From assembly GCF_011759375.1 (NCBI RefSeq), contig NZ_JAARML010000004.1, positions 372,001 to 436,000 of the forward strand: a DNA stretch of 64,000 bases, written 5' to 3'. Under the pieces are notes generated by a model, which did not search any database, had not been told where the DNA came from, and saw only the letters and a list, made by a program, of their open reading frames with translations. Each line of letters begins with the position of its first letter. The first letter of the stretch is position 1. This document shows positions 44,323-52,679 of this stretch, one piece after another. Both the position numbers and the translations under genes were made by a program. The DNA comes from Paraflavitalea devenefica. Its GTDB lineage: Bacteria > Bacteroidota > Bacteroidia > Chitinophagales > Chitinophagaceae.

Positions 44323-47300
44323 ATGAAAAAAATTGAAGCAAGGTCCTTTTTTTGCCCGGACCTGCTATCACCAAAGCTCTACCGTATTATGAAATTGACG
44401 ATGCTGCTGCTCACCCTTGCCGGCCTGCAGGTCACAGCCAACACGTATTCACAGGAAAAAATAACACTGAAAATGCAGACAGCAGATATCAGGAAGGTGT
44501 TATTTGCCATTGAAAAAAGAAGCGGCTACCGTTTCCTTTTTGATGAAGATATTATCAAGGGAAAGCCTAAAGTAAATGTGGAAGCCGAGGAAGCAGGTAT
44601 CAATGAACTGCTACAGGTTATTTTTGCCAATACTGGTATTACTTATACGATACTGCATACCAACCTGATCGTTTTAAAGCAATCGGATTCGCCGGGCAAT
44701 AGCATTATACAGGAAATTAAAGTAACCGGCAGGGTCACCAGTCCCTCCGGCGAGCCTTTATCGGGTGTTTCTGTAACGATCAAAGGAAGCTCGATGGGCA
44801 CCACCACCGATCAGAACGGGAACTACTCCCTCACTGTTCCTGATGACGCCGTATTGCTCTTCTCTTACGTGGGATTCATGCCCACAGAAGAAACCGTGGG
44901 CAGCAGGACGGCTATCAACGTTACGCTGCAACCCTCCACCCAAACGATGGATGAAGCCGTTGTAATAGGATATGGTACACAGCGGAGAAGCCAGATCACC
45001 GGCTCCGTAGTAAAGGTCAGCGGTAAAGAACTGGCCAAGCAGCCGCTGTTAACAGCCGCTCAGGCCTTACAAGGCAAAGCAGCGGGCGTACAGGTGATTG
45101 GCTCCGGCGCTCCCGGCTCACAACCCCAGGTAAGGATACGCGGCACCAGTACGGTGAGCGGTAACGCCAACCCGGTTTATATTGTGGACGGGGTTATTAC
45201 AGATGACATCACCAACCTGAATACCGCCGACATTGAATCGGTAGAAGTGCTGAAAGATGCCTCTTCACAGGCTATCTATGGTAGCCGTGGCTCCAATGGG
45301 GTCATACTGGTCACTACCAAAACCGGTAAGAAAGGAAAAGTGAGAATAAGCGTTGATTCCTATGTGGGCTTCAGAACACCTACTTCGAAGATTAAAATGG
45401 CCGATGCCAAAACCTATGCCCAGTATACCAATGAAACAAGGTCCTACCAGGGACTGGCGCCGGCTTTTAACCTGGATACGTTGAAATACGATACAGACTG
45501 GTTTGATGAAATTACCCATAATGGCCTTGTGCAAAACCACGTACTGGGCCTGGGCGGAGGTACAGACAACACCTCCTACTACTTCAGTGCCGGCTTGTTT
45601 ACCGACAAAGGCATTCAATTGGGGGCCGACTTTACCCGGGGCACTTTCCGGCTTAATAATGAGTACAGGCTCGCCCCCTTTTTAAAGCTGGGGCATAACA
45701 TGACCGCCAATATTGCAAAAAGCAATAACAAAGGCAATCAATTCCAGAATGCTTACCGCAACTCGCCCACCGTGCCGGTGAAATTCGATAATGGCGCTTA
45801 TGGCTATACCGACCTCATCACGGTAGGTAACCCCGTGGCGGCATTGGAATATACCAACAGCAATTTCAGCCAGGTACGGTTTGTAGGCAACGCCTATGCT
45901 GAACTGTCGCCTGTAAAAGGGCTCACCATCAGGAGCAGTTTCAATATTGACAAATACAACAACAAAGGGAGAAGCTTTACACCCAAATACTTTGTATGGA
46001 GCGCACAGCAGAACAGCGATACATCCTTAACGATTAGTCAGGGGGATGGATTTGGATGGATATTTGACAATTATGCTACCTACAGCAGGACCATCGGACG
46101 GGAGCATGAAATCAGCCTCACGGCAGGTTATACTTCCGAACGCAGGAAATATTATTCCCTGTCTGTTACCGGGAAAGGAGTGCCTTATGAAGACAACCTG
46201 TGGTATTTAAGCCAGGCAAGGGCCGGCTCCATCACCTTAACAGATGCAGGTGGACTTACAAAGAGGGCCTCTTATTATGGCAGGCTGAGCTATACCTTGA
46301 TGGATAAGTATAACATCAACGGCGTATTGAGAAGGGACGGTTCCAGCAACTTCCCCGTGAATGAAAAATGGGGCACCTTCTATTCTGCCGGCGCTTCCTG
46401 GATCGTAACCCGCGAAGCATTTATGGATAACCAGGATATCTTTAATGAGCTCAAGGTTAGAGTGGGCTATGGAAAGATCGGCAATGACAGAAGCGTGGAT
46501 GGTTCGGCCCTTAATCCTGTTACCCAAAATGCCTCAGCCTATTCATTCGATCAGGGCAACAATATAAGTTCACCCGGTATCACCTTTGCCACCCTCCCCA
46601 ATGCAAAATATAGCTGGGAAACCACTTCGGGCATTGATGCCGGCGTGGAGTTCAGTGTACTGAACAGCCGGTTAACCGGTGATATCACCTATTATAATAA
46701 GCTCACCAATGCGTATGTACCCATCACCATTGGTCAAACCTTCGGCACCACCGGCACCGTTATTTCCCAGGCGGCCGATGTTCGTAACAAAGGCGTAGAG
46801 ATCACCTTGCGGTATAGCGACAAGATCGGGGCCGACTTTACTTATTATATCGGGGGCAACATCACCCTGAATAAAAACAACGTGGAGAAAGTAAACGGCG
46901 TACTGAAGCTCACAGGCGGCAGCCTGGGTAATGGGCAAACGGTAACCTATACAGTAGAGGGACAACCCATTGGAAGCTTCTATGCCTATAACGTATTGGG
47001 CATTATCAAAGATGCAGCCGATGCCGCCAGTTATCCCGTCTATAGCGGGTACAAACCGGGCGACCTGAAGTTTGAAGACAGGAATAAGGACGGGGTGATA
47101 GATGATAAGGATAAAATGTTTGTAGGCGCTTACCAGCCCAAAACCTATTATGGCATCAACGGTGGATTTACCTGGAAAAGCATTGACTTTTCATTTGATT
47201 GCTATGGCAATGCCGGCAATAAAATATACAACGGCAAAAAAGCGGTACTGGTAGGCTATGACAATATTGAAATGTCAAGGACGGTCGACAGGTGGACTAC

Positions 47301-47607
47301 TACCAATACAGACGCCAGCAATCCCAGGGCCAGCAGCACCGGTCCGCTGGTTTCTACCTACTACATTGAGTCAGGCAGTTTTTTCCGGATCAACAACATT
47401 ACTGCCGGTTATACCTTTTCTTCCTTAAGTAAGAAAACAGGCATAGCTAGGCTGCGGGTATATGCTTCGGCACAAAACCCTGTCATCTTTAAACAATTCA
47501 GCGGTTATACACCGGAGTTGCCCGGAGGCCCGCTCGATTCGGGCATAGAATTAAACCTGTACCCGGTTAGCTCAACCTACCTGTTGGGCGTGAACATCTC
47601 CTTTTAA
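44323..47607 (+). CDS. SusC-family TonB-dependent receptor with STN signalling domain
   Basis: 1094 residues. The N-terminus has an early lead (MKKIEARSFF) before the hydrophobic export segment (about 23-43, MKLTMLLLTLAGLQVTANTY); a shorter start at Met23 is possible. Domains in order: STN (about 48-118, ITLKMQTADIRKVLFAIEKR), which talks to FecR; a carboxypeptidase-regulatory-like barrel (about 133-203); the plug (about 210-335, EAVVIGYGTQRRSQITGSVV and then VYIVDGVI, GSRGSNGVILVTTK); and a large outer-membrane beta-barrel ending LLGVNISF. It imports a ligand captured with the SusD lipoprotein, powered by TonB. No glycoside hydrolase lies beside it, so the ligand may be a glycan, a peptide or another compound. 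Confidence 0.95.
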   Translation: MKKIEARSFFCPDLLSPKLYRIMKLTMLLLTLAGLQVTANTYSQEKITLKMQTADIRKVLFAIEKRSGYRFLFDEDIIKGKPKVNVEAEEAGINELLQVIFANTGITYTILHTNLIVLKQSDSPGNSIIQEIKVTGRVTSPSGEPLSGVSVTIKGSSMGTTTDQNGNYSLTVPDDAVLLFSYVGFMPTEETVGSRTAINVTLQPSTQTMDEAVVIGYGTQRRSQITGSVVKVSGKELAKQPLLTAAQALQGKAAGVQVIGSGAPGSQPQVRIRGTSTVSGNANPVYIVDGVITDDITNLNTADIESVEVLKDASSQAIYGSRGSNGVILVTTKTGKKGKVRISVDSYVGFRTPTSKIKMADAKTYAQYTNETRSYQGLAPAFNLDTLKYDTDWFDEITHNGLVQNHVLGLGGGTDNTSYYFSAGLFTDKGIQLGADFTRGTFRLNNEYRLAPFLKLGHNMTANIAKSNNKGNQFQNAYRNSPTVPVKFDNGAYGYTDLITVGNPVAALEYTNSNFSQVRFVGNAYAELSPVKGLTIRSSFNIDKYNNKGRSFTPKYFVWSAQQNSDTSLTISQGDGFGWIFDNYATYSRTIGREHEISLTAGYTSERRKYYSLSVTGKGVPYEDNLWYLSQARAGSITLTDAGGLTKRASYYGRLSYTLMDKYNINGVLRRDGSSNFPVNEKWGTFYSAGASWIVTREAFMDNQDIFNELKVRVGYGKIGNDRSVDGSALNPVTQNASAYSFDQGNNISSPGITFATLPNAKYSWETTSGIDAGVEFSVLNSRLTGDITYYNKLTNAYVPITIGQTFGTTGTVISQAADVRNKGVEITLRYSDKIGADFTYYIGGNITLNKNNVEKVNGVLKLTGGSLGNGQTVTYTVEGQPIGSFYAYNVLGIIKDAADAASYPVYSGYKPGDLKFEDRNKDGVIDDKDKMFVGAYQPKTYYGINGGFTWKSIDFSFDCYGNAGNKIYNGKKAVLVGYDNIEMSRTVDRWTTTNTDASNPRASSTGPLVSTYYIESGSFFRINNITAGYTFSSLSKKTGIARLRVYASAQNPVIFKQFSGYTPELPGGPLDSGIELNLYPVSSTYLLGVNISF

Positions 47608-47625
47608 TCCTTCAATCAGCACAAA

Positions 47626-49125
47626 ATGAAAAAACGATCAGCATATCTCCTTCCCGGTCTGGCAGTACTGTTCCTGTTGCCGGCCTGTAAAAAAGACTGG
47701 TTAAGCCCCGCCAATGAAAATATCCTGGTGGCCACAGATTCCACCTTTCTGAAGCCCGAAAACGCCACCAGCTTTGTAACCATGGTATATAACCAGCTAA
47801 CGGTGTGGAATACGGCTACCTTCTCCTGGATCGGCGTAAGCAGTATCACTTCTGACGATGCAGATAAAGGAAGCTCAGCCGGTGATAATGGAGGAGATAA
47901 AAACCTCATGGACGCCCTTACCTATACCCCCACCTCCGGGTCTGTAATTGAAGTGTGGACGGGCAACTACCAGGGCATCAAAAGGGCCAATGAAGCATTG
48001 GCCAATGTACCCAAATACCAGATTGATGCGGCCCTGAAAACAAGGTTACTGGCGGAAGCCCGTTTCCTGCGGGCTTACTTCTATTTTACACTGGTACGCA
48101 CTTATGGCGGCGTACCCATTGTAGATACTGCGCTGGATGCCAACAACCCGGCCGACTTTGAAAGGGCCAACATAAGAAGAACAAAAGAGGAGGTTTATGC
48201 ATTTATTGAAGAAGACCTTAATTATGCCTTAAGCATATTACCCACGAAACAGGAATATGGCGCCGCCAATATCGGTCGCGCGAGTAAAGGCGCCGCTGCT
48301 GCCTTGCTGGCCAAAGTAAGTATGTACCAGCAGAAATGGGACCAGGTGCTGAGCCTTACCAATGCTATTATTGCAGGTACGTATGGCACTTATGGACTGG
48401 AGCCCGACTTTACCAGGATATGGCGGGAAGTGGGTGAAAATGGTATGGAGTCTTTATTTGAAGTGCAAGGCAAGGGCACCGTTACATTGGCCGGCGTTCA
48501 GCAATACAGCCAGGTGCAGGCCATGCGGGGAGCTACTTTCAGCGGTGTCACCAATGCCTATTCCGGCTGGGGATTCAATACCCCTTCTGCCAACCTCGAT
48601 TCGGCCTTTGAAGCGGGTGATGTAAGAAAAAATGCCACCATCATTCACATCGGTGATACCTTATGGGATGGCGTTATTTTGGTCAACGCTTCCAATCCCC
48701 GCTATAATAGGAAGGCGTATGTCAGTAAAACCCAGGAAACATACAGCAGTGACAGCTATACAAACAAAAATGTAAGGATATTGAGAATGGGGGAAGTGTA
48801 CCTGATGAATGCAGAAGCCGCCAACGAAAAGGACCTGCCCAGCCAGGCACAAACCTCCCTGAATGCCGTACGCAACAGGGCTGGTCTGGCCAACACCACG
48901 GCGGCAGCCAAGGCCGATCTGAAAACAGCCATCTGGAATGAAAGGCGGGTGGAACTGGCTATGGAGCATGACCGTTTCTTTGACCTGGTGCGCCAGGGAC
49001 GGGCAGGCACGCTCATGCGGGCACATGGAAAAGCATTCATAGACGGTAAGCATGAAGTATTTCCCATTCCCCAAACGCAAATTGATAATTCGGGAGGGAT
49101 CATGAAACAGAACGATAAATACTAA
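47626..49125 (+). CDS. SusD/RagB-family outer-membrane lipoprotein
   Basis: 499 residues, 18 bases after SusC and clearly in the same operon. A lipoprotein signal peptide ends in the lipobox LLPAC with Cys21 as the lipid anchor. The N-terminal SusD-like part contains tetratricopeptide-type helices (GNYQGIKRANEALANVPKYQ, FLRAYFYFTLVRTYGGVP). The C-terminal RagB/SusD part has the family ending RNRAGL ... ERRVELAMEHDRFFDLVRQG ... FPIPQTQID. It sits as a lid on the SusC barrel at the cell surface and captures the ligand. The sequence gives no substrate. Confidence 0.95.
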   Translation: MKKRSAYLLPGLAVLFLLPACKKDWLSPANENILVATDSTFLKPENATSFVTMVYNQLTVWNTATFSWIGVSSITSDDADKGSSAGDNGGDKNLMDALTYTPTSGSVIEVWTGNYQGIKRANEALANVPKYQIDAALKTRLLAEARFLRAYFYFTLVRTYGGVPIVDTALDANNPADFERANIRRTKEEVYAFIEEDLNYALSILPTKQEYGAANIGRASKGAAAALLAKVSMYQQKWDQVLSLTNAIIAGTYGTYGLEPDFTRIWREVGENGMESLFEVQGKGTVTLAGVQQYSQVQAMRGATFSGVTNAYSGWGFNTPSANLDSAFEAGDVRKNATIIHIGDTLWDGVILVNASNPRYNRKAYVSKTQETYSSDSYTNKNVRILRMGEVYLMNAEAANEKDLPSQAQTSLNAVRNRAGLANTTAAAKADLKTAIWNERRVELAMEHDRFFDLVRQGRAGTLMRAHGKAFIDGKHEVFPIPQTQIDNSGGIMKQNDKY

Positions 49126-49171
49126 GATCGTCCTTAAAGGCCCGTTTTCAGCCGTACCGGTCAATAGCTTG

Positions 49172-49208
49172 AAAAAGCCCCGCTCATCATTAATGAACGG
49201 GGCTTTTC
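49172..49208. terminator. Bidirectional terminator
   Basis: AAAAAGCCCCG ... CGGGGCTTTT forms a strong stem with A-run and T-run flanks, usable from both strands. It lies 46 bases after the SusD stop and 79 bases beyond the stop of the convergent VOC-type gene. Confidence 0.9.
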
Positions 49209-49287
49209 ATATAAGCATATAATCTACTACTGATGTCCTGGCGAAGCAAAGGCGCTAACAGCTAAAGGCTAAAAGCTAACACCTCTC

Positions 49288-49716
49288 CTATTGTTGGCTA
49301 TGATCAAAATTCACCAGCCAGCTAATGCCAAACTTGTCTTTGAAACTACCAAAATAAGCGCCCCAGAAAGTATCCTGCAATGGCATTTCCACGGCGCCGC
49401 CGGCGCTCAGACCGTTGAATAAATGGTCTGCCTCTTCCCGGCTGGCGGGGTGCAGGGATATATGTACATTATTCCCTACCGTCAGTTGATGGCCCATGGA
49501 AGGCATCGTATCGGAGCCCATCAGCGTAGTATGTGCATCAATAGGCAATGCAATGTGCATGACCCTGTTCTTTTCATTCTCCGGCATATTCTCTGCACCT
49601 GGCATGGTACCAAACTTATGTACGCCGGTAAATTCACCGCCAAAAACAGACTTGTAAAAATTGAAGGCTTCTTCGGTATTACCGTCGAAGTTTAAATAAG
49701 GATTCATTTTAGCCAT
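49288..49716 (-). CDS. VOC-superfamily protein, PhnB-like
   Basis: 142 residues, the usual length for the PhnB/glyoxalase-like group (older name 3-demethylubiquinone-9 3-methyltransferase domain). Visible family text: NPYLNFDGNTEEAFNFYKSV near the start, ITLMGSDTMP-type text (TTLMGSDTMPSMG) in the middle, and DTFWGAYFGSFKDKFGISW at the end. The fold is two beta-alpha-beta-beta-beta units, usually a dimer. The real enzymatic role of this group is not settled and it is not a proven methyltransferase. It is a single gene, convergent with SusD, with no operon partner in the window. Confidence 0.9.
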   Translation of the reverse strand: MAKMNPYLNFDGNTEEAFNFYKSVFGGEFTGVHKFGTMPGAENMPENEKNRVMHIALPIDAHTTLMGSDTMPSMGHQLTVGNNVHISLHPASREEADHLFNGLSAGGAVEMPLQDTFWGAYFGSFKDKFGISWLVNFDHSQQ

Positions 49717-49857
49717 ACTTGCAATGTTTTAATGGTATGTAATTAAGGAATCTACTATCAACTTAATGGGTTTTAAAGGTAAATATCTTATTAAATTAAC
49801 CCGGTATAAGCAGGACGAGGCCGGAGAAATGGGGGATGAAGTTTGGAGGCAACAACG

Positions 49858-49888
49858 CCCACTAGCCACTCACCATTCACCACTAGCC
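49858..49888 (+). repeat. Solo right arm of the permease-array hairpin repeat
   Basis: GCCCACTAGCCACTCACCAT and then TCACCACTAGCC match the right arm of the modules at 20261, 27849 and 30411. There is no left arm and no leader here. It shows that the repeat spreads, or decays, outside the permease-to-permease gaps. Confidence 0.6.
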
Positions 49889-49895
49889 TTTTCCA

Positions 49896-49912
49896 TTGTA
49901 TCAAAACCGGAC
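49896..49912 (+). promoter_or_regulatory. Second copy of the permease-cluster leader motif
   Basis: TTGTATCAAAACCGGAC differs at one position from the copy at 1720. A second TTTTTGTATCGGAAGCGAAC lies immediately downstream. The positions suit a promoter or regulator site for permease 15 and the genes after it. Confidence 0.4.
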
Positions 49913-50091
49913 AGTTTTTGTATCGGAAGCGAACTACCTCATAGGCTTATACCTGCATAGTACATTGCAAATCATACAGCTACGTTCTGGCATGTGTTTG
50001 CCATACTACCGGCAGGCTCCCAAACGGCCAGGGAAAGTATAGCCATGAAAATGTTACCCGAATGCAACAAACAGCCGTTACCGGAGCCTTT

Positions 50092-50111
50092 TAGTTTAAT
50101 TATTTAAACTA
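50092..50111. promoter_or_regulatory. Inverted repeat just before permease 15
   Basis: TAGTTTAA-TTAT-TTAAACTA, with 8-base perfect arms, ends 13 bases before the ATG. It could be an operator, or an RNA hairpin that limits translation. Its AT content makes a strong RNA stem unlikely. Confidence 0.35.
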
Positions 50112-50124
50112 AAACCATTACCGT

Positions 50125-52575
50125 ATGATCAGGAATTATTTTATACTGGCATTTCGCAATTTCAGGAAACATAAGGTGTTCTCCCTTATCAACGTATTGG
50201 GGCTGGCTGTTGGCATCAGCGCCTCCCTGGTCATTTACCTGATTGTGCAGTATGAATTCAGTTTCGACCGCTTTCACAAGGATGGGGACCGCATTTACCG
50301 GGTGGTTTCCAACCTCAACTTCTCGGGAAAGACCTTTGACAATAGCGGCGTACCCGCTCCCCTGCGAACAGAAGCCGGCACGGCTATTCCCGGTATTGAA
50401 GTTGCTGCGGGCTTTTACACGATGTACCAACCCCGCGTGAGCATCCATAAAAGCGGTACAGAAAAGCCGGCGGTATTCAGGGAACGCAAAGGGGTGATCT
50501 TTGCCGACCAGCATTATTTCAACCTGTTTGCCTATCAGTGGCTGGCCGGCTCGCCGGATGTGCTGAAAGGACCTTCTGTAGTGGTATTGTCTGAAAGCCG
50601 TGCCAAAGAATATTTTCCGGTTGGGGATGCCACCAAAGCAGTAGGCCAGGTAATGATGTATGATGACAGCATTGCTGTTACTGTAGCCGGTATTGTGAAA
50701 GACCTGGACCAGGTCACTGATCTTACTTTTAAAGAGTTTATTGCCCTCTCTACCATCCCTGCCCGTAACCTGGGAAACAATTATAGCTGGGATGTATGGA
50801 ATAACTACTATGGCTCTTCCCAGTTCTTTGTGAAGCTGAAAAAAGAGGTATCGCCTCAACAAACAGCGGCACAGATCACTGCCCTGATCACCAAACACGC
50901 GCCTAACAGCGCCCTATTTACAGCCAGCCATTCTTTACAACCCTTGTATGACCTGCACTTCAACAGCAAATATGAAATTTTTGGTCAGCGCAGGGCGGAT
51001 AAACCCACCCTGTACGGCTTATTATTGGTAGCTGCTTTCCTGCTGATACTGGGCTGTATCAACTTTATTAACCTTACGACCGCCCAGGCTGCTCAGCGGG
51101 CCAGAGAAATAGGTATCCGCAAAACAATGGGTAGTACTAGACGCCAACTGGTCGCCCAGTTCCTGAATGAAACGCTGGCGCTTACTATTATTGCCACCCT
51201 GCTTTCCATAGCGCTTATGCCGCTCCTGCTAAAAGCATTTGCCGACTATATACCGGAAGGCGTTACGTTTAGCCGGATCATAGAACCCAATATCATTACC
51301 TTCATCATCGCATTGGTGGTCATAGTAAGCCTGCTGGCAGGGTTTTATCCTTCCCTCGTACTGTCGAAGTTTAAACCGGTACTGGTATTGAAGAACCAGA
51401 CTTCCGGCAATACCGGTAAAACAAGAAGCGCCTGGCTGCGCAAAACGCTCACCGTATCCCAATTCATCATTGCACAATTCTTCATCATTGGCACCCTGAT
51501 GGTATCCCAACAAATATATTATTCCCTGCATAAAGACCTGGGCTACCGGAAAGATGCCATCATCACTTTTACGATCCCCTGGCGGGAAGCAAGCACTGCT
51601 AAAAAACAGGTATTGCTCCAGAAGCTGCAAAACATACCGGAAATACAACAGGTAAGCCTCAGTGGTATTCCACCGGCTACGAAAGCCACTTCCTCCTCTA
51701 CCCTCACCTTCGATGATGGCCAAAAGACCATCGACAGGCAGACGGAAATACGGATCGGGGATGCTGCCTACTTCGACCTATATAAGATAAAACTGGTAGC
51801 CGGCAAGATGTTGCTGCCCAGCGATACTGCCCGTAAAGAATACCTGGTGAATGAAGCCTATGCACGCGACATGGGCTATACCAATCCCGCGGATATTGTG
51901 GATAAGCATATCCATGGGCGCGACAAATCTATGCTGCCCATTGTGGGCGTAGTGGCCGATTTCCATACCAAATCACTGCATGAGGCCATTACACCGCTGG
52001 TATTTACCGCCAAAAGCAAAGAGGCCGGTTCCTTCCACATCCTGCTACAGCCTCGCGAAGCCGGCAGCGATACCTGGAAACGGGCCATTGACAAAATAGA
52101 GAAAGCCCTGAAAGAAGTGCATCCCGACCGCAGTTTTGATTATTCGTTTTTTGATGAGCAGATCGCGGAGTTCTATGAAGCTGAGCAGCGCACTTCCCGC
52201 CTGCTTACCTGGGCCAGCGGGCTGGCTATACTCATCAGTTGCCTCGGCTTATTGGGACTGGTAATGTATACCACGCACCAACGGGTAAAAGAAATTGGCG
52301 TTCGTAAAGTATTGGGCGCCTCTGTAACACAGATCGTATCCTTGTTGTCAAAAGATTTTATCGTACTGGTAATCCTGGCCTTTGTGATCACAGCGCCACT
52401 GGCCTGGTGGGCATCTAATGCCTGGTTACAAAATTTTGCTTACCGTACATCCATCCCCTGGTGGATATTTGCCATGGGCGGCGGTATGATGATCATGATC
52501 GCGTTGTTAACGCTCAGCATACAAACCATCCGCGCTGCACTGGCCAACCCGGTGAAAGCGCTGAGGAGCGAGTAA
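50125..52575 (+). CDS. FtsX/MacB-type ABC permease (permease 15)
   Basis: 816 residues, ATG start. Loop 1 is REIGIRKTMGS (Glu328), core domain 2 has GVVADFHTKSLH, loop 2 is KEIGVRKVLGAS (Glu723), and the tail is NPVKALRSE. It is most like permease 3 in the main array. It stands first in a compact four-gene set: permease, permease, ATPase, TolC-type protein. Here the ATPase partner is at hand, so this permease probably works with permease 16 and the ATPase as an efflux or envelope-remodelling complex. The substrate is unknown. Confidence 0.95.
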   Translation: MIRNYFILAFRNFRKHKVFSLINVLGLAVGISASLVIYLIVQYEFSFDRFHKDGDRIYRVVSNLNFSGKTFDNSGVPAPLRTEAGTAIPGIEVAAGFYTMYQPRVSIHKSGTEKPAVFRERKGVIFADQHYFNLFAYQWLAGSPDVLKGPSVVVLSESRAKEYFPVGDATKAVGQVMMYDDSIAVTVAGIVKDLDQVTDLTFKEFIALSTIPARNLGNNYSWDVWNNYYGSSQFFVKLKKEVSPQQTAAQITALITKHAPNSALFTASHSLQPLYDLHFNSKYEIFGQRRADKPTLYGLLLVAAFLLILGCINFINLTTAQAAQRAREIGIRKTMGSTRRQLVAQFLNETLALTIIATLLSIALMPLLLKAFADYIPEGVTFSRIIEPNIITFIIALVVIVSLLAGFYPSLVLSKFKPVLVLKNQTSGNTGKTRSAWLRKTLTVSQFIIAQFFIIGTLMVSQQIYYSLHKDLGYRKDAIITFTIPWREASTAKKQVLLQKLQNIPEIQQVSLSGIPPATKATSSSTLTFDDGQKTIDRQTEIRIGDAAYFDLYKIKLVAGKMLLPSDTARKEYLVNEAYARDMGYTNPADIVDKHIHGRDKSMLPIVGVVADFHTKSLHEAITPLVFTAKSKEAGSFHILLQPREAGSDTWKRAIDKIEKALKEVHPDRSFDYSFFDEQIAEFYEAEQRTSRLLTWASGLAILISCLGLLGLVMYTTHQRVKEIGVRKVLGASVTQIVSLLSKDFIVLVILAFVITAPLAWWASNAWLQNFAYRTSIPWWIFAMGGGMMIMIALLTLSIQTIRAALANPVKALRSE

Positions 52576-52582
52576 TGAAAGA

Positions 52583-52650
52583 GCGAGTGGTAAGTGGCGA
52601 GTAGCAAGTGGGTGCTGAAGGCACTAGCCACTTGCCATTTACCACTAGCC
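52583..52650 (+). repeat. Hairpin module between permeases 15 and 16
   Basis: The left arm GCGAGTGGTAAGTGGCGAGT (from 52583) and right arm GCACTAGCCACTTGCCATTT (from 52621) are the same repeat as in the first array. The loop differs (TGCTGAAG) and the leader is replaced by CACAAAAACTATAAACAATAAACT before a TTG start. Confidence 0.75.
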
Positions 52651-52679
52651 TGTTTCACAAAAACTATAAACAATAAACT

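Larger units (their letters stand above)
49717..50124. other. 408-base gap upstream of the second permease cluster
   Basis: There is no credible gene: a 64-codon open frame at 49766-49960 runs through repeat text and lacks any family look. The gap holds a lone right arm of the permease-array hairpin (49858-49888), the TTGTATCAAAACCGGAC motif (49896-49912), a possible start region with TAGTACATTGC (about 49959) and an inverted repeat (50092-50111) just before permease 15. Confidence 0.6.

Noticed and set aside
49766..49960. 64-codon plus-strand frame upstream of permease 15
   Set aside because: It runs through the solo hairpin repeat and the leader motif, so it is almost surely non-coding.
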